Notes under the pieces: model-generated | What the model was told of the DNA's origin: nothing | The model's database searches: none | The model's input: the letters and a program-made list of their open reading frames with translations, nothing else | Shown here: in pieces, positions 35,261 to 47,100 of the stretch | Layout: each line of letters starts with the position of its first letter | How positions within the stretch are numbered: the first letter of the stretch is position 1 | Assembly (NCBI RefSeq): GCF_963678635.1 | Contig: NW_026970741.1 | Location: 1-64,000 of the forward strand | Source: Symsagittifera roscoffensis | Taxonomy: Eukaryota > Xenacoelomorpha > Acoela > Convolutidae | Length of the DNA stretch: 64,000 bases | Direction of reading: 5' to 3' | Made by a program: the position numbers and the translations under genes

Positions 35261-37249
35261 AGGTCAATCCTTCTGAGTGCGCCATGTAGAAGTATCCTCA
35301 ATGAGTAAGATATAGAAAAAACATCAGAAAATCAAATTTATTTCTAATCGGTCGTAGTAGCCACTGGCGATAAGTTACTACAACGCCTTAAAAGAATACG
35401 TAAAAATCCTGCAAATACGTTACATAACAGTCATCGCAGTCCTCAATACAGACAACAATTCATAGCAAGTGATAGTATTTTGCATAAAGGCATACAACTT
35501 TGATCGGGATTCATTGTTTATAAATTCCTTGAAACATTCCGCAATTAATCTCACACAACCAGCTAAAGCATGACCCATTTGGTTGTCGTGATTTGCTAAA
35601 GCAAATTTTTAAACCTAATTTTCTATTTCTACTAAACATGTTTTGCAACAAGTTGCTGCTTTTTCGTTTTTCAAATGCTAAATTAGTGTCGCCTCACACT
35701 AAATTAACTCACATTGAATCTTTTTTTTTGCGAGTGTTTCTTCTTTTCTTCAAAATTTTCATGAGCATAGTTTCAATCTGGTACAGAAACGTTCTAGGTT
35801 TAAATGAAAAAATCTAGGTTTCAAGTGAAGACGCTGATATTTGCAAATTACATCTGTTATTACTTCTGTGCGCGAAGATGAATGTTTTTTTTAATCAAGA
35901 TTTTTGATCGGACATTGAAAATGGGGAGGATTTTGTATTCGAGTGTGGGTTTTGTTTTTTTTTCTTTTTTTTTCTCACGCAAAATCGTGTACCACAACTA
36001 ACCATCGGAGTGTTTTTTATGATATAAAATATTTTGAACGATTTGAAAATTTTGTCGAAAACCTGTCCCAGTGACGAGAAAAACTGGTTCGAAATTTTCA
36101 AGCGATTAGCGCAATCGAGTATCGTTCGTTATATGAAAATTGGATTTTTATTCTCGCAAATTTGGATTTTACCAAAATGAAAATTAGTTTTGAAAGCTTG
36201 CTTTAGCGTTTTACTGGCAAATGATTATTTTTATATCAAAAAATTTATTGTACAAAACAAATTGATTTTTTTCTTCACATTTTTTGTTTTTAATTTTTGA
36301 AACTAATTGTTGTGTATTATGCCTGATTTTTTTTTGTATATGCATTTGTTTAGTTCGTTCATCGCACCTGCCCAAAAAAAAGATCTTAAATTGAAGAAAA
36401 AAAGAAAACAATTTTCTGTAACTTTTATTGAATATGGTCGGAAGATTCTGTGCTTCTGGGCTATCCTTAGTTGTCTTTGTTTTTTTGTAAATTTTTCCAG
36501 GTTATAACCAAAAAATTTCAAACAATTTCAAGAGCATTGATTTTTTTCTGTTTGTACTTGATACGAGCTTTCCTACTAAAGTTTGGTTGTCCGAAATACA
36601 CTTATTTTTATCAAACTTCTTTATTGATGCATCAAAAACAAAAATTGAATGGGATTAGAAGTTTATAAAATGTATAGATTATAATCAAGACTATTAGGTC
36701 AAAGTCGTATTAACTGACGCACTTCCTATGTTTTATCTCTGCAAACAATTATTTCCCGTCCCACTCCCAAAACAGGAAATTGAATACAGATTTGAGTTAA
36801 AATGATGGGTGAATTTATCAGATTTTTTTCAGAGCAAAAAGCTGTTTAAAACCGAAGATGTCTTTGTTCGTAGAGTTCCAATGAATGAAAGAGATTAGCT
36901 TGACGTTTTTACACTCTTGGTGACAGTTTAAGCTGTTTATTTCACCAAAAAAAAGAATGAATAGAAGATTTAGCGAGTTGGGATATTTTCCATTAATATG
37001 AATAAAGTAAACATCAAGCAGGTTGCGTGGTATTCATGTAGAGGAGGTGATGGGACGATTTCGTATACAGAGCGGCAATTTTTATTACTTTCTTCAGACA
37101 AAAGAAATAAATGTTTCTGTATTTTATGCAGATCAAAGTTACCTGCGCTGTATTTATGGACTTCATTGACTTTGATTTGATGGTTATCAGTGAAAAAATT
37201 CCGCCTTGCATTTTATTAAAATTTTTCCGGACATGCTGTTTAGGACACC
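35261..37249. other. region upstream of the synaptotagmin exons
   Basis: AT-rich. No transmembrane-coding exon, TATA-type promoter or CpG-rich stretch could be supported. A polypyrimidine-poor acceptor (GCTGTTTAG) lies just before the ATG at 37250, so upstream non-coding or coding exons may exist here or before the window. Confidence 0.4.
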
Positions 37250-38111
37250 ATGGAGAATTACGGACAGGACGCTGCAAATAAATTGGCGACGTTTTGGAGA
37301 GGAATTTCTACGGCTAAGAGCTCATTTCTGCAAACAACAAATAATAACGGCGCGAACAGTAACGTGAACGACCTGTCATCAAGCCCAGGTAACGCTAGAG
37401 GGGGAGGAGGGGTGAACCAGCCGCCTTCATCAAGCAATTCATCCCGCTCCAACAGTTTTCTCGCTCCAAACCAAGACAGTGCATCTTTTCAAAGCTCGAC
37501 TCAAAGCAACGTTAATAATATACGACCTTCATACACTTCTGTTAGCAATACCAACCCCAACTACAACTCCACCGGCAACTCGTCGTCTTACCATCAGCCT
37601 ACTGAAGATTCCTCACTAAACAGACCTAACAACTTATCATCGAGTACTAACCAAAATGTTAATGACTCATCCTCAACATCGCCATCTTTACTGAGCAGAA
37701 GACTTCAGCAAGCTGTTCACGCCAACAGCTCTTCTACAACCATGAACTCCAGGCTAGATTCAGCTTTTGCTAAATTTGTTCAGCAGGCTAAAAATGCGTC
37801 AAGTTCATCGCCAACAGTGCCCCCCGTGACAGAGGATAAAACAGGTCCTAGCCGCGGGGCTAACCACCCGTCACTATCACCATCATCATCAGTATCTGTG
37901 AACCCAACTGCAAATCTAATCAGGAGAGGAGAGGATTATGGCGCCTGTTCTATTGCAGCTAATACAAATAGCAATCAGGCATCAGCATCAGGCAGCAATA
38001 ACTTGGCCTGTTATAATCCTGGAAGCAGTAATGTGATGGTGTCTCCTTCTGATTTCAATGGCGACAATCCTCATCATCATAAATCATCTCAGCCCCAAGA
38101 CCCAACTAGAG
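37250..38111 (+). CDS. synaptotagmin exon 1 (residues 1-287)
   Basis: Starts at ATG in GACACCATGG and ends at the donor AGAG|GTTGCG. It encodes MENYGQDAANKLATFWRG and then a long Ser/Asn-rich stretch. A probable amphipathic helix lies around SRLDSAFAKFVQQAKNAS. The frame stays open about 100 bases into the intron, giving a hydrophobic tail if the intron is retained. Confidence 0.75.
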
Positions 38112-41100
38112 GTTGCGTGTCAAAAATATCGACAATAAGTATCAACATTTGTTGCCTTTTCCCATTTTTCACTCTTTATCTCCAGCTTTTCCCTTCTGCC
38201 CCGACTTAAGCGGATTTGATATGAGGTGCAAACGGCGACCTTTTAACTATCTTTTAAGGTGCATAGCCTTATCCATAAATCCACAAGATAAATCAGCTTT
38301 TAGACGGTTGCAAATCAACAAAAGGCGCATTCAAGTTTATTCAAACAGAATTATTATCTGACAAAAGAGAAAAAGACTGTTATTTTCTACCAGTAGTTAC
38401 CTGCCAACTATCAACGGTATGATGATTGAATATGCACCTGATACACCCTATAATAATTGAGCACCTCGTAGTTTTTCGCACTCTCTTTGAGCAAAAATAA
38501 ATATTAATTAATTAATTGGTTGTCAATTTTCAATGTCCGATTTGCGCTCAAATTTAGGCTAATTTAGAAGATGTAAATTGTTTTTTTCCGAAACTTTTAA
38601 GTTAAGATTTGGATTACAATTGAATGGCAGTAAGATTAATTCAGAAACTGCTAATTTTTCATTTGGTAATTGTTTTAAGTTAGAGGCGGACTTTTTAAGT
38701 GGGTATTTCAGAACAAGCGGACCTGACAGGAGACCACATGCACTCACATGAGCCTAATAGATCCCCAAGGACAGATCAGTTGAACCCAAGCCAGAGTTGT
38801 CCATCGACCCCCTTTCCGGATCAGCACACTCAGAAGCCAAACTCGGTGCTGAACGTAGCCTCCTCTCTCTTTACGCGCTCGCCCCGACTGCCTCATTTTC
38901 GAAACCTGAGATCAGAAACGATCGCAGTTGATTCGAATAATCCAGACGCCCAACCTATAACACCAATCGTAGTCCAACAAGGTCTGGACTCTATCCCCAC
39001 ACCAACCTCCTCAAAACGAGCTTCGGTCTCCAACTCGCCGAGCCAAGCACGACTCTCGGAAGCCTCGTTGCCTCAGTTAAACCCGTTACCCGAAGAGAAC
39101 TTACCCGAGGGGTTAAGCCCACCGAATCCATCCGAAGTTGACCTAGAAGCTAGTGCTAACTCCACGACATCGCGAGGCAAAACTGCGATGATGAATGCTC
39201 GCTACTTCGCGAAACTGCTGAAGAAGCAGAATACGGAGCCGAATGGGGAGGTGGCGGGCTTCCACAAGGGGTCTATGGCCTCTCTGCCTCCTATGAACGA
39301 AGAGGGAAAAGATGGTCGATACAGTTCAAATGCAATCATTTGTGCAAGGTTAGTTTTTCATAATCAAAGTATATTTTAAATAAAACAGCTGGACAGCTTC
39401 AAAAACCCATATCCCCTCTCATAATTTTAACACCTTAACTACCCAAATCATATTGTTTTTCTAACAGGGCGTTTGTTGGTATCAAAATATAATAATTCTG
39501 AAGAAGTGAATTTTACGATCCAAACCCGGTGATATATTACGAAGGTGGTAATTTTGAGTATACCCGCAGTGACAGAAATTGATAAAAATCGACTTTATAC
39601 AGAAAAATCTACAGTTTAGCCTAAGTATAAAATTGATTTATCTTCAACCATTTTGCGAACAGTAGTCGATTCTGTACAGGTAGAACCACTTTTTTTCCAT
39701 CAAAAATAAATGGTCAAAAAAAGCCAAAATAATCGATTTTTCAATTGTGTAATACCTACATATTATATAACCTGTAGATAATCTGCATATAGTCAGTATA
39801 TAATCTTTATACAATAAAACATGTAGATAATCTGTAGATAATCTGTAGATAATATGTAGATAATCTGTAGATAATCTGCATATAGTCAGTATATAATCTT
39901 TATACAATAAAACCTGTAGATAATCCGTAGATAATCTGTAGATAATATGTAGATAATCTGTAGATAATCTGCATATAGTCAGTATATAATCTTTATACAT
40001 TAAAACTTGTAGATAATCTGTAGATAATATGTAGATAATCTGGATACAAAAAAAAAACAGTTTTAGAGTGATTGGCAATAATTATATAATTAAGATATAC
40101 AGTATAAAAGTTTTGGAAAACAAAATCAATTATAATCGATTATTATACCCACATAATCAAACTTTTACTATATTAAATTACAACAGATCTAAAATCTGTA
40201 TATTTTCTATAGATAATCAATTTTTTATCCACTTTTGTCTCTGCGGGTAGTATATGTATTAAATTTGAGAACTATTATTTGAGTTTCAGTCAATCCTACT
40301 GCTACTAAGACAGTTTTTAGTAAATCATTACTCTGCCAATTAGCACTATCAAAAGTTCAACTTCACCTTTCTTTTGCCAAAATTTTTGGCGTTTGAATTA
40401 AATTAAAACTAATGTGCGAAAAATAACAAAAAGCGATCCAGCTATTGAAATTGAACCTACAAACTATTGTAATATATTACCCCGAAGCCTTCCAAAAGTC
40501 TCCAAAACGGCAGTTTCGGTCCACATTTTGTTTCGAAAATGAACTTGGACATACATTTTGTAGCAAAACATTTTCTTTTTCTATTTCTAAGAAGTGACAA
40601 AAAATCAATTATATCAAATTAAGAAAGTCTGGCTCGCGAAAATCCACTTTCCGCTCTTTAAAGTTACCGTCATACAAAATTATCATTTTTTGTTATAGAA
40701 AACAAGATGAAATTAGACAGAAGTTTTTTTTGTTGTTCCGACCGGTCACCAAATAATTGGTAAAAAACTATGGCAATAATTATTGCGCAATAATTTTTGC
40801 GAAACTATGGCAATAATTATTGCGCAAAACCATGTATTTATTGGCAAAATCGGATACCTACACGAGCAGTTGAAGGGCATCGAATTTAGAATTATAAAAA
40901 AACCTTTAGTGATGATTCGGATCATAAATACATTCTTCAAACAAGGGTAGCTACTTGCTGTACAAGTAGCACAAAATGTTCCGACCATATTCATAAAAAA
41001 AAACAGTTGTTTTCAATTACTTTTCTTCAAATTAGTGTCGTTTTTAATGAGTACGATTGCAAACTATACGATTGCGTTAAAAATTGGTGATTTAGGCTCG

Positions 41101-44100
41101 ATCGACAAAATTTATCTCTAAAAGGAATACGAACTTTTTTTGGCCGAACACGTTAAAAGAAACAACCAAAAAAAATATTTTTTTTTATAGTAAAATCAAA
41201 TTATTTCTAAAAGTCTTAAAAAACGGTAAGTTTCCATATAACGAGCATTACTCGATCGCGTTACTTAATCGCGTTACTCGCTTGAAACTACACTATATCT
41301 AAAAAAAATTTCAAGCCAAATTTTATCGAGAGTTTTAATATATGATTTTTTAAATTTTCTTTAAAAATAAGACTGAAAATTTTTTAATATGATATGTCTT
41401 TTGACACTATCCAATGATTATTAGTAGCACCTGATTTTGCGTGGAAATTTAAAAAAAGTTAATTCCTATCTTTAATAGTCATTTCTAAGAGTCATTGTTA
41501 GTGCGTTGCGGGACTAGAAAACTATTCACACTAGAAAACTATTCAAAAATTTGGAAAATTATTCACACTTGGCAACATTTGTCCTGAAAAACAAAAAATA
41601 CAAAAAAATTATTTAAAATTTTTTTTTTTGTACAACCAATTTTAAACTAAAAAAAACTTTTATAGCCAAAGAACCAAATGAAACTTCCAAAATTAGTTTT
41701 TTTTTGTAGTAAAATCAAGTTGATTCAATACAAAAACTCAAAAAAAATCAGAAAACGATTGATACTCGGTTACTTAACTTCTTTCGACACATTCTGATAA
41801 CTTTTTGTGATACCTGATTCGGCGTGGAAAAAATGAATTCGAAACTCCCCAATTTCAACAACAAAAATGGCCAGTTACTGTGCAAGCATGTTCCAATCAA
41901 GTTAATTTGAGAAAAGAATTTAAGAAGATTTTTGAATTTATAAAAGAAATTTAAACCGAAAGAAAAATTAATTTTTTTGCAATTCAGCTTCTCAGCACGA
42001 GGTTACCTTCTCAGCAAAATTTGACTAGTTTGTTCCGAAATACAAAAAGTGTCGAACTAGTGTTTCTCTACACTGGTACAACTCTTTTATAATTTGTACT
42101 TAGAACGCAAATAGCGAGCAACAGGGCTTTAAATGATACCAGACTTGACTTGAAAAAGTCAAAATTGTCTGGATTTAGCAAAAAAAGTTTAAAAAAAACT
42201 ATCCTAAACTATATTTGCTTTACACTCTTAGAGAAAGATCCCAAAAATATCTCATTCTCGTCAAAAGTTAATCTAAATTTTTAATTTTTGGGACTTATTC
42301 AACAGGTTAAATTACCCACCACAAAGCTCCTAGCCTAATTCTATCGCTCATTTTGCAAATTTTAAGATATGGTTGTTTATTTTCTGAGAGATCATTTTGT
42401 TTATTTTTTTATTTTACTCTTTTATCAATTCCATGGCCAAAATGACATAATGATCCCAGAACTCTCCGATCACATTTATGGAAAGAACTTTGAAACTGTA
42501 TTTTTGTTTTTCAAACAAAAGCCTATTTCAAACTAAAGCTGAGTGTGAAGGGGACCTGAAAAATTCTTTAAACGTTGGCATTGATCCTTATTGAGTGTAC
42601 ACTTGTCTTTCTAAAAATTCTTACACAAAACCTAAACTTTATATATTTTGTCAATATTAAAATTTCCAACAGATTTTTTTTCTTTAACGTTAGAAGCACT
42701 GCAAAAAACTTCAATCGCTGGGTTTTTATCATTTTTTCTTATGTTTGTTTTCATAGCTTAAATAACCATTTCTGATAACTAATTATACTCCCTCGCTTTA
42801 CTCGCGCAAAAATTATACTGATCAGTGAAAGCTTCGAATCAGTTTTTCTTGACACTAAAACGTTTTTTGCCCCTCAAAAAGTCACTCAAGAATTTATTTT
42901 TTCAAGAAAATTCACTGGCTTGGATTATTTTGGGCTACTAAGACAGCAACAGGTAAATATTGAAATTTTCCATCTCAACTTTTACTTGTTGAGTTTTCCT
43001 GCTATTTTAATCAAAATAACAATCGTGAAAAATATTTGCAATATAGATTCAATTCATTGTAAAATTTACAATGAGAACGCCGTGGAATAATTTGCAGCAT
43101 TTTTTCAGGCGCCTCTGATGCTGCTAGGACTGTATTGGTTTTTAATATCGAAAAATAATCAAAAAACAATCAAAAAAAATAACTTAGTGAAGAAAAAAAA
43201 TTAGACCAAAATAGCGGAACAAATTCAGCATTATACCTACTCTCGACGGCAAAAATTTTTGTTAAACCAGTTGATAAACTCCTAGAATAAAGTTGTCCAA
43301 AAACTCACGGTTGAAGATTTTTAATTAAAATTCTGTGCATCTCTGATTCCAGGTCACAAAATCTGGGTGGTATTTTTGAACAAAATTTAAAATTTTTTTA
43401 ATTCTAACTTTTATCTGAGTTTTTTTATTATCATTTGAATGCACCGTATCTGAGCGGCTTTACTCAAAATTGAAAATTGTATTCAAATTTTTCTCTTCTG
43501 CAATTTCTTGAACGGCGATCGTTATGCACTCTTTTTTCAACACCTTACATAGTAACTTAAACAGTTATTAGATATGTAATTCCTTTACCTAGTATGTTTG
43601 CGTTAGTCTTCGTTATTTTTTCTATGCTCTCCTTTTCTCTCCTAAAACAAATAGTTTTCAAAATTCGTTTGAATTTAGACTCAATTGATGCTAAATTAGT
43701 TTTGTCTGTTGACGCATAAGCCAAAACCCAGTACTGAAAAAAGAGTTCCTCATAAGCGTTATATGTTTTCATTAGTTGATCTTCACTTAAAATTTTTCTG
43801 AACCTGTAATACATACCACAAAACCTCGACAAATTATTTTTCAGTTTTTGCATCATGATCTATAGAGGAAAGCTAAAAGTCAATTTGAACAACTAACAAA
43901 CGGAACGTTTGGTTTTCTTCGATAGTTATTCCATTCATTTTTAAATCTAATTTTCCACCGCTCTTCTTAGATAGTATAATTGTTTTTGTTTTATCTTCAA
44001 TTAAGGTCAGTTTGTTTTTTTCTAACCAATATGCTGTTTTTCCTAACGCTTTGTAGTGTCTACGATTAACACACTGTTTCTAGCTGTTAATTTTTCGTCT

Positions 44101-47100
44101 GCATATAAAATTATATTTCTTACCTTTTTTCATCTAGCTCAATACCATTTATATAAATGATGAAAAGAAGAGGACCAGTTATGGATCCGCGTAGTACTTC
44201 AAAGTTCCCATTTTGATTTTGAAATCGTTTTGTTGTCGATTTTTAACTAGGATCTCAGAAGGTCCAAAGTAGGTTCCCAAAAACCATATGTGTAATATTT
44301 TTTAGTAAATGAGGTCAACTGTCAACGGTATCAAACGGTTTTTTAACGTTAATGAATGTGCACTGTGTCTTCGTGATCTAGAATTCCAATCTTGACTCAC
44401 TTCTTCTATTATGGTTATCAAAGCATCATTTGTAATCTTTTTTGATCTGAACCCAAACTGGCAATTTTGTAAGATCTGATACTTGGTGAGATATTGGTTC
44501 ATTCTGTTATAAATTACCCGCTCAAAAATTTCATGTAAGGTTGGTAAAAAACAAATTGGCTTGTAATTCGATGGCTCTAGATCATTGCCTTCTGTGAGAG
44601 ATATTTAACTTAAGCAATTTTGAAACTGCGTGGAAAATTTTTTCTGTCCAGACATTTTTGTGAAAGTTTTGTCAAAACTGGGAGCAAAACTGGCTGGACA
44701 AATTTTTTCAAGTGATAGTGTAAACCCATATGTATCTAAACTAAACTTGGTTTTTAGCTATTCGATTATTTTGATATTTCATTTTCCGTTATTTCTCTTT
44801 TCTGCTGAGTTTTTTTGCCCTCTGACTCTTATTTCTTTGAAGTTTTTTCCTCAGCACCGATTTACAGGAAAGGTACAGACATACTGCAGTTAAATTAAAT
44901 GTTTTCTTGGAGAAAAATTTCCGAAAAGCCGCTCGTAGAGCGATGATCATATACTGTGTGAACAAGTTGAGTGTCCATTTTTTTTGCATTTTTATGCTCC
45001 TTGCTAATTGCAAGGAATCTATCTATCATGCTACCCTGTTTAATGGCGGCGTTTTTGTATCATCTCCTTTTGTATCATCATCTTTCTTCACTGAGTTGTT
45101 TATCGATTATTTATGAACTGCAAATATTCCCAATTCCGGTTATAACATTTTCAATTTCCAAAGAGGACAGAATGTAATATGTTTTGTGGGAGGAAAAATG
45201 CAGGATGTTTTAATCTTTTACTCTTGCAGCTTACCCATTAAAATGACGGGGAGTGTTCCACAGATTACGCAGAATAGTCCTCAGAGATCATTGGCGGGAA
45301 ATAATTCCCCAAAGTTGTATGGCGGGCAAATCTTCTCCCCCGAGGTCCGATTTCATAACAAGGCAAAGATCGTAATAACTGACCGGAAAATTGACCGCAA
45401 AAATGAATTTAATTTGATCAAGGGTAGGAGGGAATATCTTCAATTTGCGGGCATTCATCCATAGGCTCCAGTAAAGGGCGGACCCAGCCTTTTTCAAAAG
45501 ACGGAGCGGCCAAATTTTTAGCATATGAGTCCAACTCTAAACACACTATCACTGTGCCAAATAAACAAAGCCATTTTGGTTGAATATTTCCATGAAAAGC
45601 TGAAACTCTTCAAAATGATTGTGAGCCTACAGCTAATTGTTCCGTTTTTTGAAGAAAGCGACCGAATCTTGTGTTCGGGCTGTTTTTTTGGCTCTTTTCC
45701 AGTTTCCCACCCCCCTCGAAAAATTTCAAATTATAGCTGTTCAAAAATTGTTCACACAGCATTTTGCATGTAAGAAGTGTTGTGAAAATTTGTTCACCTG
45801 TTCACGCTGACACGTTTTAAAGCAGTTTATAACATTAAAAGCCATTTTAATTAAGTTTTCATATATTTACATTCCAAAAACAATTACAGGGGGGACTGGA
45901 AAAGAGCCGTTTTTTTTCTCCAGACAAATTTTGATTTTTTAACTGCAATTTTCGATGGATTTTTTTAATATCATTCGAAACTTATTGTTAATCAGAGCTC
46001 AAAATTTAAAAAAATATATATATACTTCATCTGTGACTATTTTTCATTAAGATCATCAATTTGGGGCAAAAAACGCGCGATATATTTCGTGCTATTAACG
46101 CGTCAGCGGAGATTTAATTCGTCTTAGAAATCATTCCAAATTGGTATAAGGAAGCTTATTTGCCATAACTGATTTGTTTCTAGGAGCGATTTGATCCCTT
46201 TGTACTTTATTTGGCGTGCGGGGTGATTATTTTCACAAAAATCTCAAATTAAAAAAAATTAGTTGTTTCACATTTATTTTTTTCATGTGATTACTGCTCC
46301 GTTGACCTTAAAAGGCAGTCGGAACCTTCATGGCACTGCCCAGATACCAGCAGTCTTGTTACTTTTCTGTGTGCAGAACATATCACTATGCACTTAACAA
46401 AATGATTTGCAAAACTTGCAACATTTCTTCGTTGCTCACGGCCTACTCGCAATCCAAACCTTCTCAAATTAAACCCCCTTTACCCCCATCCGTATTTGCC
46501 CAAACCCCTCCCCCTACTTTCCTTCTTTTATCCCTACGCCCAGTCACATGTTTAATAAAACTTACCCCCCAACCCCCCCCCCCCCCCCAAGTTACATTTA
46601 CCCCCCCCCCCCCCCAAGTTACATTTACCCCCCCCCCCCCGTTTGTTTATTATTGAACCGGGACCGAGGGTTAAGCTAAGTAGGGGGGGATGTAAAATGA
46701 AAAGAGTAAACTGTTGGGGGGGGGGGGGGTTTAAACTGGGGGTGGGAAAACGGGGGGTGTAAATCATAAACCCCCTCCCCCAAAGTCCACTAATAAATAA
46801 CCTCTCCATAAGAGGGGTGCGAATGGCGGTTGTGGTAAACTGTCAGGGAGACAAGGGGAGTGTAAACAGGGAGGAAAATGGGGGGGGGGGGGTAAGCAGG
46901 GGGGGGGGGGGTAAACAGGGAGGAAGTGTAAACATAACGGGGTATAGATGACAAAAAATATAAAAAATGAAAAGTGAAACGTAACACTTTATGAAACCTT
47001 ATACTTAGCAACTGCACTAAACAGGAAATGAGATAAACTTGAAAAAAAGTTATAAATTTTATGACTAACCCCCAGTAAAACCCATTATAATCGATTATAA

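Noticed and set aside
39644-40078. 144-codon repetitive frame on the - strand
   Set aside because: It exists because the minisatellite period (93 bp) is a multiple of three; the product is a simple repeat inside a TIR element.
46330-46809. Proline- and glycine-rich frames
   Set aside because: They are translations of C and G homopolymer tracts.
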